64,000 nt of DNA from Gloeomargaritales cyanobacterium VI4D9 (GTDB lineage Bacteria > Cyanobacteriota > Cyanobacteriia > Gloeomargaritales > Gloeomargaritaceae): NCBI GenBank assembly GCA_927797885.1, contig OV696605.1:905157-969156 (forward strand). The letters are read 5' to 3'. The notes under the pieces were generated by a model, which was given only the letters and a program-made list of their open reading frames with translations, did not search any database and was not told the DNA's origin. Of the stretch, positions 46,849 through 56,449 are shown piece by piece (the first letter of the stretch is position 1; every line of letters begins with the position of its first letter). The position numbers and the translations under genes were made by a program.

Positions 46849-47956
46849 CAGAAGTGTTGAAAGGTAGGTAAAGGCAGAAAAAGAGGGGTCAAAATATGGT
46901 ATTCTAATTCATATAAACCAAAACATGAAACAACTATGAAATTCAATTCTTTTCCCGGGATTGTCAAATTTTTACTCAAAGACCTGCCAACTAATGATTA
47001 TCCAGTTCTAAATTCTCGCTTATTTTGTTCAATCTGGTTTGCTGGCATTTTAGACAAAGGAATCAACAGTTTACGGGACTTATTTTACCAATTAAATCAT
47101 GCGGGCATTAAGGTTGACTTATCCACGTTTTCTAAGGCGAACAAGACAAGAGACCCACAAATTTTTATGCATCTTTATCATAAATTATTGCATTATATTG
47201 AGGAAGCTCATCCTGAAAAGAGGTTGGTTTTATGTCCTTTTGATGCTACCGTAATACCGCTGATGAGTAAGTTATTTTGGCTCCAAGGCTATCGCCAAGT
47301 AAAGTTAATAACCACTTTGAATCAAGATACGAAATCTACTGGTCATTTAATTGTTAGTCCTGGACAGGCACATGAGATTAATTTTGGTGAAGATATTGTG
47401 AAAATGCTACCGGAAAATGGAGTCGCAGTCGGGGATAGAGGGTTTTGCAGTCACAAAGTATTTGAACAATTTATCGAAAATGATGCCCTTTTTATTATCC
47501 GTATTAAGTCGAATTGGAAATGGGATGAAAACTATCATATCACCACAGAACGAGGTAAGGCGAGAGTAGTTTGTTTTGGCAATGTTCAACAGAAAGTAGA
47601 CTATTATTTAGCTACCAATATTCCTGAGGATGTAATGAGTAATGAAGAGATAGGGGAAGCCTATAGACAACGCTGGGCGATAGAGGTACTATGGAAATTT
47701 CTAAAGATGAACTTAAAGCTCGATAAAATGATGAGTAAAAATTTGAATGGAATTACCATTCAAATTTATGTAATTTTAATAGTTTACTTGATATTGCAAC
47801 TGTTAAAAGTTCCACGGATGTACGGAAGTAAATTGGCAGATAAGTTCCGATATATACAAATCTTAATACGGCAGGAGTGGAATTTTGTCCATTGGCTCAA
47901 TCGGGTCGTCCCACGCCTAAATATGTAAAGTTTTATTGCAGGATTCAACACTTGTG
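46849..47956 (+). mobile_element. IS4-family element, copy 3 (no target duplication)
   Basis: 1108 bp with ends CAGAAGTGTTGAA and TTCAACACTTGTG. The flanks GTCCTTCCC and CTATTTACC differ. Both neighbouring genes are cut at the element, one losing its 5' end from each side, which points to a deletion next to or between IS copies. Confidence 0.93.
46936..47928 (+). CDS. IS4-family transposase, copy 3
   Basis: Identical 330-residue protein to copies 1 and 2, in the opposite orientation. Confidence 0.95.
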   Translation: MKFNSFPGIVKFLLKDLPTNDYPVLNSRLFCSIWFAGILDKGINSLRDLFYQLNHAGIKVDLSTFSKANKTRDPQIFMHLYHKLLHYIEEAHPEKRLVLCPFDATVIPLMSKLFWLQGYRQVKLITTLNQDTKSTGHLIVSPGQAHEINFGEDIVKMLPENGVAVGDRGFCSHKVFEQFIENDALFIIRIKSNWKWDENYHITTERGKARVVCFGNVQQKVDYYLATNIPEDVMSNEEIGEAYRQRWAIEVLWKFLKMNLKLDKMMSKNLNGITIQIYVILIVYLILQLLKVPRMYGSKLADKFRYIQILIRQEWNFVHWLNRVVPRLNM

Positions 47957-48317
47957 CTATTTACCCTATGCCCTCAAGCAGAAATATCCCCATGCTGACC
48001 GAGAATTGGCATGGCAATATGTTTTCCCAGCCCAGAAGCGTTCTATCAACCCCCAAACGGGTACGATTCATCGTCACCACATCTTAGAAGACTCCCTACA
48101 GAAAGCGATGAAACGAGCAATACAAAGGGCAGGAATATCTAAAAATGGGAGTTGCCATACCCTTCGTCACAGCTTCGCCACCCATCTGCTTGAGGATGGC
48201 TATGACATCCGAACGGTACAAGAATTATTAGGGCATAAGGATGTGAAAACCACGATGATCTATACCCATGTTCTCCAAAAAGGGGCGAGAGCCATTAAAA
48301 GCCCCTTAGATACCTAA
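47957..48317 (+). pseudogene. intI: Integron integrase IntI, C-terminal part
   Basis: About 119 residues of a tyrosine recombinase remain. The stretch [20 protein letters not shown] followed by [20 protein letters not shown] is the IntI-specific extra domain that separates integron integrases from other XerC-like enzymes. The catalytic [30 protein letters not shown] (His and Tyr) follow. The N-terminal two-thirds, including the first Arg, is missing at IS4 copy 3. It is oriented away from the attC array, as real intI genes are. It cannot be active alone. Confidence 0.88.
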
Positions 48318-48320
48318 AAA

Positions 48321-48354
48321 AATCCCCCACCCACAGGCAGGGGATTGGTTTTTT
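48321..48354. terminator. Bidirectional intrinsic terminator between intI remnant and psaB
   Basis: AATCCCC and GGGGATT form a stem around CACCCACAGGCA. A T-run follows on the plus strand (48349-48354) and an A-run precedes it (T-run for the minus strand), so it can end both convergent transcripts. Confidence 0.7.
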
Positions 48355-48368
48355 ACTAGGGATTTAAC

Positions 48369-50600
48369 CTAGCCAAAAATGGACGCCGTCGAAGCAATCA
48401 AGAAGGCAGCATAGGTGAAGATATACCCCACCGTAAAGTGCGCCAGACCCACCAACCGGGCTTGGACAATGGACAGTGCCACCGGCTTATCTTTCCAACG
48501 CACCAGGTTCGCCAAGGGCGTGCGCTCATGCGCCCAGACCAGCGTTTCGATCAACTCCTGCCAGTAGCCCCGCCAGGAAATCAGGAACATAAAGCCCGTG
48601 GCCCAGACCAGGTGCCCGAACAGGAACATCCAGGCCCACACCGACAGATTGTTCATCCCGTAGGGGTTGTAGCCGTTGATCAACTGGGAACTGTTCAGCC
48701 ACAGGTAGTCCCGCAACCAACCCATCAGGTAGGTCGAAGACTCGTTAAACTGCGCCACATTTCCCTGCCAAATCGCCAGGTGCTTCCAGTGCCAGTAGAA
48801 GGTCACCCAGCCAATGGTGTTCAACATCCAGAACATGGCCAGGTAGAAGGCATCCCAGGCGGAAATATCGCAGGTGCCACCCCGCCCTGGACCATCGCAG
48901 GGGAAGCTGTAGCCAAAGTCCTTTTTGTCCGGCATCAGCTTAGAACCCCGGGCATCCAACGCCCCCTTGACCAAAATCAGGGTGGTGGTGTGCAGACCCA
49001 ACGCAATCGCATGGTGCACCAGGAAATCCCCCGGTCCAATGGTCAAAAATAGGGAATTGGTACCAGAATTGATGGCTTCCAACCAACCCGGCAACCAGAC
49101 ATTGCCATAGTTCGGCCAAGCGGTGGCGGCAATGCTGTCGGGATTGGACAACAGCACATCAAACCCGTACAGGGCTTTCCCATGCGCCGCCTGAATCCAC
49201 TGGGCAAAGACCGGCTCGATCAGGATTTGCTTTTCCGGCTGCCCAAACGCCACCACCACATCGTTGTGGACGTACAAGCCCAGGGTGTGGAACCCCAGGA
49301 ACAGGGACACCCAACTCAGATGGGAGATGATCGCCTCCTTGTGCTCCAGCATCCGAGCCAGCACATTGTCCTTATTCGCTTCCGGGTCGTAGTCCCGCAC
49401 GAAGAAGATCGCCCCGTGGGCAAACGCCCCCACCATCAAAAACCCAGCAATGTACTGGTGATGGGTGTACAGCGCCGCCATCGTCGTCTGGTCCTGCGCC
49501 ATAAAGGCATAGGGGGGCAGACTGTACATGTGTTGCGCCACCAGGGAGGTAATCACCCCCAAGCAGGCCAGCGCTAACCCCAACTGGAAGTGCAGGGAGT
49601 TGTTGATCGTGTCGTACAACCCCTCGTGACCCCGCCCCAGGGCACCCCCAAACGGCGTACCTTCAGGCGGCCGGTGCGCTTTCAGGATTTCCCGGATGCT
49701 ATGGCCGATGCCAAAGTTGGTGCGGTACATGTGCCCAGCGATGATGAAAATCACCGCAATCGCCAGGTGGTGGTGCGCCATGTCCGTCAACCACAGGGAT
49801 TGGGTCTGGGGATGGAACCCACCCAAAAAGGTGAGAATCGCCGTCCCTGCCCCCTGCGCCGTCCCAAAGGTATGCTCCAGGCTATCGGGATTTTGGGCAT
49901 ACACCCCCCAGTTCCCCGAGAAGAAAGGCGCCAAACCCGCCGGGTGGGGCGGCATACTCAGGAAATTATCCCAGCCCACATGCACCCCCCGGGATTCGGG
50001 AATCGCCACGTGCACCAGGTGCCCCGTCCAGGCCAAAGACGACACCCCAAACAAGCCCGCCAGGTGGTGGTTCAACCGGGATTCCGCATTCTTGAACCAC
50101 GCCAGGGAAGGCCGGAACTTGGGTTGCAAATGCAGCCAGCCCGCAAACAGAGCCACCGCCGCTAACAACAGCAGGAAAATCGAACCCGCATACAGGTCAT
50201 CGTTCGTCCGCATCCCAATCGTGTACCACCACTGATACACCCCGGAATAGGCGATGTTCACCGGACCCGCCGCCCCCTGCGCCTGGGTAAAGGCATCCAC
50301 CGCCGCCTGCCCAAATTGGGGGTCCCAGATGGCGTGGGCAATGGGCCGCACATTCAACGGGTCCTTGATCCACTGTTCAAAATTCCCCTGCCAGGCCACG
50401 TGGAACAAATTCCCCGAGGTCCACAGGAAAATAATCGCCAAATGGCCGAAGTGGGAGGCAAAAATCCGTTGGTACAGATTTTCCTCGGTCATGCCATCGT
50501 GGCTTTCAAAGTCATTCGCCGTCGCCAAAGCGTACCAGATCCGCCGGGTGGTCGGGTCCTGCGCCAAGGCTTGGCTAAATTTAGGAAACTTCGTTGCCAT
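48369..50600 (-). CDS. psaB: Photosystem I P700 apoprotein A2 (PsaB)
   Basis: PsaB and PsaA form the reaction-centre heterodimer in the thylakoid membrane, binding P700 and FX. The 743-residue protein starts [20 protein letters not shown]. The 4Fe-4S FX ligand loop is [20 protein letters not shown]. Many HxxxH-type chlorophyll-binding stretches are visible. The length is normal. It starts 15 bases after psaA and is co-transcribed with it. Confidence 0.98.
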   Translation of the reverse strand: MATKFPKFSQALAQDPTTRRIWYALATANDFESHDGMTEENLYQRIFASHFGHLAIIFLWTSGNLFHVAWQGNFEQWIKDPLNVRPIAHAIWDPQFGQAAVDAFTQAQGAAGPVNIAYSGVYQWWYTIGMRTNDDLYAGSIFLLLLAAVALFAGWLHLQPKFRPSLAWFKNAESRLNHHLAGLFGVSSLAWTGHLVHVAIPESRGVHVGWDNFLSMPPHPAGLAPFFSGNWGVYAQNPDSLEHTFGTAQGAGTAILTFLGGFHPQTQSLWLTDMAHHHLAIAVIFIIAGHMYRTNFGIGHSIREILKAHRPPEGTPFGGALGRGHEGLYDTINNSLHFQLGLALACLGVITSLVAQHMYSLPPYAFMAQDQTTMAALYTHHQYIAGFLMVGAFAHGAIFFVRDYDPEANKDNVLARMLEHKEAIISHLSWVSLFLGFHTLGLYVHNDVVVAFGQPEKQILIEPVFAQWIQAAHGKALYGFDVLLSNPDSIAATAWPNYGNVWLPGWLEAINSGTNSLFLTIGPGDFLVHHAIALGLHTTTLILVKGALDARGSKLMPDKKDFGYSFPCDGPGRGGTCDISAWDAFYLAMFWMLNTIGWVTFYWHWKHLAIWQGNVAQFNESSTYLMGWLRDYLWLNSSQLINGYNPYGMNNLSVWAWMFLFGHLVWATGFMFLISWRGYWQELIETLVWAHERTPLANLVRWKDKPVALSIVQARLVGLAHFTVGYIFTYAAFLIASTASIFG

Positions 50601-50615
50601 GTTCTCTCCTATTCC

Positions 50616-52931
50616 TTAGCCGGAAACGGCGATAATCCGTGCCAAGAAGAACGACCAGGTGGTGACAATCCCCCCTAAGAGGTAGTGGGCCACCCCCACC
50701 GCCCGTCCTTGGATAATACTCAACGCCCGCGGCTGAATCGCCGGCGCCACCTTGAGCTTATTGTGCGCCCAAACAATGGACTCGATCAGTTCTTGCCAGT
50801 AGCCCCGGCCACTGAACAAAAACATCAGGCTAAACGCCCAAATAAAGTGCGCCCCCAGGAACATAATCCCGTAGGCAGACAGCGCCGAGCCATAGGAACC
50901 AATCACCTGCGAAGCCTGCGCCCACAGGAAATCCCGCAGCCAGCCATTGATCGTGATCGCACTCTGGGCAAAATTCCCACTGGTAATGTGGTTGATCGTG
51001 CCATCCGCATCCACCGTCCCCCAAATGTCCGACTGCATCTTCCAAGAGAAGTGGAAAATCGCAATGGACAGGGAATTGTACATCCAGAACAGCCCCAGGA
51101 ACACGTGATCCCAACCGGACACCTGGCAGGTACCGCCCCGCCCCGGCCCATCGCAGGGGAACGCAAACCCCAGATTCGCCTTATCGGGAATCAACCGGGA
51201 ATTGCGGGCAAACAACACCCCTTTCAGCAGGATCAACACCGTCACATGGATGGTAAAGGCATGGATGTGGTGCACCATAAAATCCGCCGTGCCCAGCACC
51301 ATCGGCATCATCGCCACCTTACCGCCCACGATCAGGGGTTCCCCACCAAAAATCGGACTCACCCCGGCACTGGCATAGGGAGCCGTCGCCCCCGCCGCCG
51401 CCGCATGAATCCCCTGAATCCACTGGGCAAACACCGGCTGTAACTGGATCGCCGAATCCGAGAACATATCCTGCGGACGACCCAACGCCCGCATCGTATC
51501 GTTGTGGATGTACAGCCCGAAGCTATGGAAACCCAGGAACAAGCACACCCAGTTCAGGTGGGAAATAATCGCATCCCGGTGGCGAATCACCCGATCCAGC
51601 ACGTTATTGACATTCTGCGCCGGGTCGTAATCCCGCACCATGAAGATCGCCCCGTGCGCCCCAGCGCCCACCACCAAAAAGCCCCCAATCCACATGTGAT
51701 GGGTAAAGATGGACAACTGGGTGGGATAATCCGTCGCCAAGTACGGATAAGGCGGCATGGCGTACATATGCTGGGCAACGATAATCGTCAACGAACCCAA
51801 CAACGCCAGGTTAATCGCCAACTGGGCGTGCCAGGAGGTGGTCAGGATTTCGTACAACCCCTTGTGCCCCGTACCGCCAATCAGCAGCGGATCCCGGTGG
51901 GCTTCCAAAATCTCCTTCATGCTGTGACCGATGCCCCAGTTGGTGCGGTACATATGCCCCGCCACGATGAACAACACCGCCAACGCCAAATGGTGGTGCG
52001 CCGTATCCGTCAGCCACAAGCCCCCCGTCACCGGATTTAAGCCCCCCTTAAAGGTGAGGAAATCCGTGTACGCCCCCCAATTCAGCGTAAAGAAGGGAAT
52101 CACCCCCGACGGCACACCCCAGGGCACATGGGGGAAAATATCCGCCATCAAACTGGGGTTCAAAATCCACTCGTGGGGCAAGGGAATATCCGCCACCGTC
52201 GCAATCACTTTGCCGCCCACGGTCAACGGTGCCCCCGCATCAATCGCATCCAAACAGGCATTGATGGGCAGGGACACATGAATTTGTTGCCCCGCATAGC
52301 CCAAACATCCCAACCCCAGCAGACCCGCCAGGTGGTGATTGAGCATGGATTCCACATTCTGGAACCACTCCAACTTCGGCGCCGCCTTGTGGTAATGGAA
52401 CCAACCCGCAAACAGCATCAGCGCCGCCATCACCAGCGCCCCAATCGCCGTGCAGTACAGTTGGAACTCATTGGTAATCCCATTCGCCCGCCAGAGTTGG
52501 AAAAACCCAGAGGTAATCTGAATCCCCTGGAATCCACCCCCCACATCGGCGTTGAGAATTTCCTGACCCACAATCGGCCAGACCACCTGGGCACTCGGCT
52601 TCACATGCAAAGGATCCGCCAGCCAGGCCGAATAATTAGAAAATTTCGCCCCGTGGAAATACATCCCGCTCAGCCACACAAACACCACCGCCAGATGGCC
52701 GAAGTGGGCGCTGAAAATTTTCCGGGAAATATCCTCTAGGTCGCTGGTATGACTGTCAAAATCATGAGCGTTGGCGTGCAGATTCCAGATCCAGGTGGTG
52801 GTCTTCGGACCCTTGGACAAAGCCCGGGAAAAATGCCCCGGCTTTGCCCACCGCTCAAATGAAGTCGGTACAGGGTCGCGATCCACAGTCACCTTGACCT
52901 TCGCTTCCCGCTCCGGTGGACTGATGGTCAT
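50616..52931 (-). CDS. psaA: Photosystem I P700 apoprotein A1 (PsaA)
   Basis: PsaA is the partner of PsaB. The FX loop [20 protein letters not shown] is present. The start [20 protein letters not shown] is typical. At 771 residues it is about 15 longer than most. The extra residues seem to lie in the loop between [12 protein letters not shown] and ADIPLPHEW ([13 protein letters not shown]), and perhaps near [10 protein letters not shown]. It is first in the psaAB operon, with a promoter about 140 bases upstream. Confidence 0.98.
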   Translation of the reverse strand: MTISPPEREAKVKVTVDRDPVPTSFERWAKPGHFSRALSKGPKTTTWIWNLHANAHDFDSHTSDLEDISRKIFSAHFGHLAVVFVWLSGMYFHGAKFSNYSAWLADPLHVKPSAQVVWPIVGQEILNADVGGGFQGIQITSGFFQLWRANGITNEFQLYCTAIGALVMAALMLFAGWFHYHKAAPKLEWFQNVESMLNHHLAGLLGLGCLGYAGQQIHVSLPINACLDAIDAGAPLTVGGKVIATVADIPLPHEWILNPSLMADIFPHVPWGVPSGVIPFFTLNWGAYTDFLTFKGGLNPVTGGLWLTDTAHHHLALAVLFIVAGHMYRTNWGIGHSMKEILEAHRDPLLIGGTGHKGLYEILTTSWHAQLAINLALLGSLTIIVAQHMYAMPPYPYLATDYPTQLSIFTHHMWIGGFLVVGAGAHGAIFMVRDYDPAQNVNNVLDRVIRHRDAIISHLNWVCLFLGFHSFGLYIHNDTMRALGRPQDMFSDSAIQLQPVFAQWIQGIHAAAAGATAPYASAGVSPIFGGEPLIVGGKVAMMPMVLGTADFMVHHIHAFTIHVTVLILLKGVLFARNSRLIPDKANLGFAFPCDGPGRGGTCQVSGWDHVFLGLFWMYNSLSIAIFHFSWKMQSDIWGTVDADGTINHITSGNFAQSAITINGWLRDFLWAQASQVIGSYGSALSAYGIMFLGAHFIWAFSLMFLFSGRGYWQELIESIVWAHNKLKVAPAIQPRALSIIQGRAVGVAHYLLGGIVTTWSFFLARIIAVSG

Positions 52932-53077
52932 TAGAACGCTCCTCTCCTAATACGGCAAGGAATAAATCCGGTGCCCCCAGGCGCAACTTCCCGCTACCAA
53001 ATCACGGAATCTTGCACCCTCCAGTCAGCATGGAGTCCCCCCCATGCCAACCCGGTAACACCGTCAACTTAGTCAGC

Positions 53078-53083
53078 ATTATA
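53078..53083 (-). promoter_or_regulatory. Predicted psaA -10 element
   Basis: On the minus strand GCCTATAATGCT gives a perfect TATAAT, about 147 bases before the psaA start. I see no good TTGACA at -35, which is usual for regulated psaAB promoters. Upstream on the same strand (53150-53240) is an AT-rich stretch with TTTATGTAAATTTTTGC that might hold light-response sites. Confidence 0.5.
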
Positions 53084-53449
53084 GGCTTCCTACAGCCTCT
53101 CGTTCCGGGCGTTAATAATAGTTAAACTCCCTGTCGTTCCCAACCGCTTTACCCCAGAGATAGTTAAATATGTTTGCAAAAATTTACATAAATTTATAAA
53201 TAGCACCGATTCTATTAAATTATGTTTCGTATTGTTGCGTTAAATTCCATCTTGGGGAGCTTGATTGGGGTTAGAGGTGGTTCCCCCCGTCCCTATTCAC
53301 CGGGCGTTTCCCCGGCAATTTAAAATTTAAATCTGAATCTAAATAAATTTAAATCAAATGATTTGGCGAAGGGTTTGTACCATCCCCGCCGTACATTCAC
53401 GATAGGGCATAGATAGGGCAATTTTATTTGGATCATAAGTTTGAATTAT

Positions 53450-53636
53450 GGGCACCTCTATTTATTCAAAACATGAGAACGAAACCCAGGAACAGCAGAT
53501 TATTACTCAGCATTTTTTGTACTAAGACTACCGGGTTTTATAGATTTCTGTAGGTATTACTGAAAAGGGTTGCAGGGGCACTGCCCCCGTCTTGGGTTCT
53601 AGGAAATTTCTGTTCGTAAATCAAATCGGATTGCTA
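53450..53636. mobile_element. MITE family B start fused to family A end
   Basis: Begins GGGCACCTCTATTTATTCA. The second half (GGGGCACTGCCCCCGTC, then CGGATTGCTA) is family A. It is either a nested insertion or a recombination product. Confidence 0.6.
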
Positions 53637-53640
53637 TACT

Positions 53641-53885
53641 TCTTTGGCCAGATCATCCTTGGCGAGATTATCCCGAAATAAGCAGAACGTTTTGGCATCA
53701 GGGATAGAGTCTTCGATACCCAATCCTAAGAATTCCATAAACGAGATACGGTCATTCACTTGAAACTCGAGTTAATCATCACTGATGGCATACATTTTTT
53801 GCAGAATCAGCAATTTAAACATCACAATCACGTTGGTGGGTTTACGACCTGCATTACTCTTTCGTTCCTTGCCATATATAGAACC
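53641..53885 (-). pseudogene. IS5-family transposase relic
   Basis: The minus strand reads GRKPTNVIVMFKLLILQKMY then AISDD, a stop codon, then LEFQVNDRISFMEFLGLGIE and DAKTFCLFRDNLAKDDL. This is the N-terminal region of an IS5-group transposase, with a TAA where relatives have a Gln codon. The rest of the gene is absent. Confidence 0.7.
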
Positions 53886-53927
53886 TGTTTGCAATTATAC
53901 TAGGAGAAAGAAATTACAGGTACAGCA

Positions 53928-54011
53928 ATGACATACACAACCGATTTAAGCGCATCACAATTTGAGATTTTAGACCAATATCTACCAAAGAGTAAGACAA
54001 AAAAGCATGTA
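53928..54011 (+). pseudogene. N-terminal fragment of an IS427/IS1031-type (IS5 family) transposase
   Basis: MTYTTDLSASQFEILDQYLP then KSKTKKH is the start of this transposase type, preceded by AGGAGAAAG. It is cut after 27 residues by the IS630 element. Confidence 0.65.
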
Positions 54012-54337
54012 TAGCAATCCTAGTTTGATTTAGAACGGTTAAGTGGGCTATACTAACTAATTAAAGCGTGAGAGGCACCACTGAGGAGGTAAGCATGCTG
54101 ACCTGTACAAAGCCAGAAATGGTTGCTCTTTTAGGGGAATTTATCCGCAGTACTTCTGATGTAAGGGAACTGAAACGCGCCTTGGCAGTAAGAATGGCCA
54201 TAGCAGGTAAACCTTATGGTGAAATTGCCGAATTATTAGAAGTCTATAAGTCGTTTATTACTCGCTGGAAACAAGAGTTTTATGAAAAAGGAATTGAGGG
54301 ACTTAAACTTGGTTATCATGGTAGAAAAAGCCACCTA

Positions 54338-54435
54338 TAGCAATCCTAAATGAGAATGAAACAAGGGGTCGCAGGGGCACCGCCCCCACATTTGGTTCTA
54401 AAAAATTTTTGTTTGAAAATCAAGTAGGATTGCTA
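54338..54435. mobile_element. MITE family A inside the IS630 transposase gene
   Basis: 98 bp, with ends TAGCAATCCTA and TAGGATTGCTA flanked by TA at 54336-54337 and 54436-54437. Removing the element and one TA rejoins HL-LEEER of the transposase. Confidence 0.9.
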
Positions 54436-54640
54436 TATTAGAAGAAGAACGACAGGAAATAATTGACTGGCTACAAACAAAGGATTACTGGAATTTAGAT
54501 GAACTAATAACTCATATTGACACGAATTATGATATAATTTATCGGTCTAAACAAAGTTATTATGACTTGTCTTCAGAAGCGGGAATTACCTGGAAGAGGT
54601 CTCAGAAAGTAAACCCCAAAACAGAGCTAGAAGTCGTAAA

Positions 54641-54647
54641 AAAAAAC
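54641..54647 (+). other. Predicted -1 ribosomal frameshift site A_AAA_AAC
   Basis: A run of nine A (54638-54646) followed by C is read GTA AAA AAA AAC in the orfA frame. Slipping back one base gives the orfB frame, which starts CAA GAA GAA. Confidence 0.65.
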
Positions 54648-55286
54648 AAGAAGAAATTCAAGAATTTATACGAGTCAATCAGTCTGAAATCCGGTCAGGA
54701 CGGTTGGTAGTTCCATTTTCAGATGAGTGTCATTTGTGTTGGGGCGATGTTTGTGGTTATGTGCGGGGGCGGTCAGATATTAGGATAGAAATTCCTATCG
54801 TAAATGAACGAAATAGACAAACTTATTTTGGAGCTTTAAACTATCAGACAAAAGAATTTATTCTCCGGGAATATGATGGTGCGAATGGAGCAAGTACTAT
54901 CGCCTTTATGAAGTACCTGAGAAGTAAGTTTCGTGGGAAAAGGATTGTGTTAATTTGGGATGGAGCTACCTATCACAAATCACGGGAGATAAAAGAATTT
55001 CTTGCCTCAGTAAACCAAGGCAAAACAGAAAATGAGTGGGAGTTGACTTGTATTTTACTTGCACCAAATTGTCCTGAGCAAAACCCTGTTGAAGATGTGT
55101 GGTTACATGGCAAGAATTTTTTGAGAAGTTTTTGGTACCGACTCCAATCTTTTTCCACTGTCAAATGGCTATTTAATTTTGCTTTAAGTCATCAGAAATT
55201 TGCTTTCCCTAAAATAGACCAATACTCACCTCGTTCTATTCTCATTTAGGATTGCTATAGTAGCTAAGAAACAACCCAAGATTTTC

Positions 55287-56066
55287 GGTAGTGCTATCTA
55301 AGTAATGCTTCATTATAGTGATGGATGAAATTAAAGATGATACCAATGTGATTTTCTAAGTTTTTGGAAAACGATAAAGTTTTCCGGGCAAGGCGCCCAA
55401 TTCGTTGCCTCAAGGTATTGTTAAACCGCTCAATATAAGAAGTTTTCCCACTACCTTTGGAAACTCTTTCGTGTTGTTTTAGAGGAATCACCTCCCGATA
55501 GGCTTGCCAAAAGTCTGTGTAAAACTTAGCCTGGTTACGCCAAACTCTAGGTAGCCGTCGCCACAGTTTTTTAGCTGTCTCAATGCTCCTATCTCCTATA
55601 CAAGCGGCAACGATAAGACGCGTCGTTTTTTCCAGAGCCAACCATAGCCATTGGGGATTCTGCTTGGAACCCACAAACGACCACACCTCATCGCATTCCA
55701 GCTCTAGCTCTCCATCTTTATTAGGTTCAACATCTAGACTTTCTGCTGTGTACGCCACCACATGTTTTATATATCTATACAACCAGGATTTTGAAATACC
55801 TGTGACCCGAGATATTGCCGCAATTGAAATTCGTTCTAACAACATTTTGTCAACCATCTCCCTCTGCTCCTTAGAAATATACTTCTTCTGGGCAGATGGA
55901 GTAAATTGCCGATGACAATCATGACATATATATCGTTTTTTGCCATTGTGAATATGCCCATAGCTAATCACATTTTTTGACTGTCAGTAACGACAAGTAA
56001 TTGAGTTCATAGCTTCCTCCAATCTCTCTTGATTCCCATTATAGCCATTACAAAGATAGCACTACC
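55287..56066 (-). mobile_element. IS1-family element
   Basis: 780 bp, with ends GGTAGTGCTATCT at both sides (inverted) and an 8-bp direct repeat AGATTTTC outside. It sits 30 bp from the IS630 right end. Confidence 0.9.
55294..56010 (-). pseudogene. IS1-family transposase with an early TGA
   Basis: The ATG at 56010 opens MNSITCRY, then TGA, then QSKNVISYGHIHNGKKRYIC. The TGA replaces the second Cys of the first CxxC of the zinc ribbon. The rest (238 codons in all) is intact as a single fused InsA-InsB frame with the DDE domain: LECDEVWSFVG, FYTDFWQAY and TSYIERFNNTLRQR. A GTG at 55971 might allow a shortened product. Without the zinc finger it is probably inactive. Confidence 0.8.
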
Positions 56067-56099
56067 AGATTTTCTTTGGTTGGTTCAACAGTAACCTAG

Positions 56100-56310
56100 G
56101 GCAGTGCCTCCGGCACGCTACGCTTAGAAGGGAACTGCCCCGCAAGGGGGAACGCTATGACTTGCGCCACCTACGGAAGGGTGAGAGATGCACCGTTGCT
56201 GTTGAGGGGCAACCCAATAAGTGCGCTCGCTGTTCGCGTAGTGAAACGGAGTTCTTACCAAGAACAAGAATCCCCTGCCTAAAGGCAGGGAGGCATGTCA
56301 ATATAGCCTG
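56100..56310 (+). mobile_element. IS200/IS605-type right-end relic
   Basis: AATCCCCTGCCTAAAGGCAG and the following GGAGGCATGTCAA, with stem CCCTGCC/GGCAGGG (56273-56290), look like the conserved 3' end of TnpB-type elements and their guide RNA. No tnpB coding sequence is left. Upstream of it is CGGCACGCTACGCTTAGAAG, another dispersed-repeat-like stretch. Confidence 0.45.
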
Positions 56311-56449
56311 ATTCTGGTTCTCAGTAGTCTTGTTATTCACACAAGTCGTCTGAGATTGCTATAGACCGAGCCTAGGGTATGAAGGGTTATTGGTACACTG
56401 TAGGTTACCTGAGCAAGGGATTTTAAGCAAACGCTGTTGTCAACGATTG

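Larger units (their letters stand above)
54095..55249 (+). pseudogene. IS630-family transposase, two frames, broken by a MITE
   Basis: OrfA starts at the ATG at 54095 after GAGGAGG and holds the helix-turn-helix part (AVRMAIAGKPYGEIAELLEV). It is cut at 54338 by a 98-bp MITE. After it the frame continues LEEERQEIIDWLQTKDYWNL. Translation then has to shift -1 at 54641-54647 to enter orfB, which carries the DDE acids in FSDECHLCW, VLIWDGATYHKS and NCPEQNPVEDVW. With the MITE removed, the frame is complete apart from that shift. In its present state it is inactive. Confidence 0.85.
54012..55257 (+). mobile_element. IS630-family element carrying a family A MITE
   Basis: Ends TAGCAATCCTAG at the left and TTTAGGATTGCTA at the right are flanked by TA. 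The length is 1246 bp, or 1146 bp without the internal MITE. The ends match the family A MITEs, making this the likely source of transposase for that family. Confidence 0.88.
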
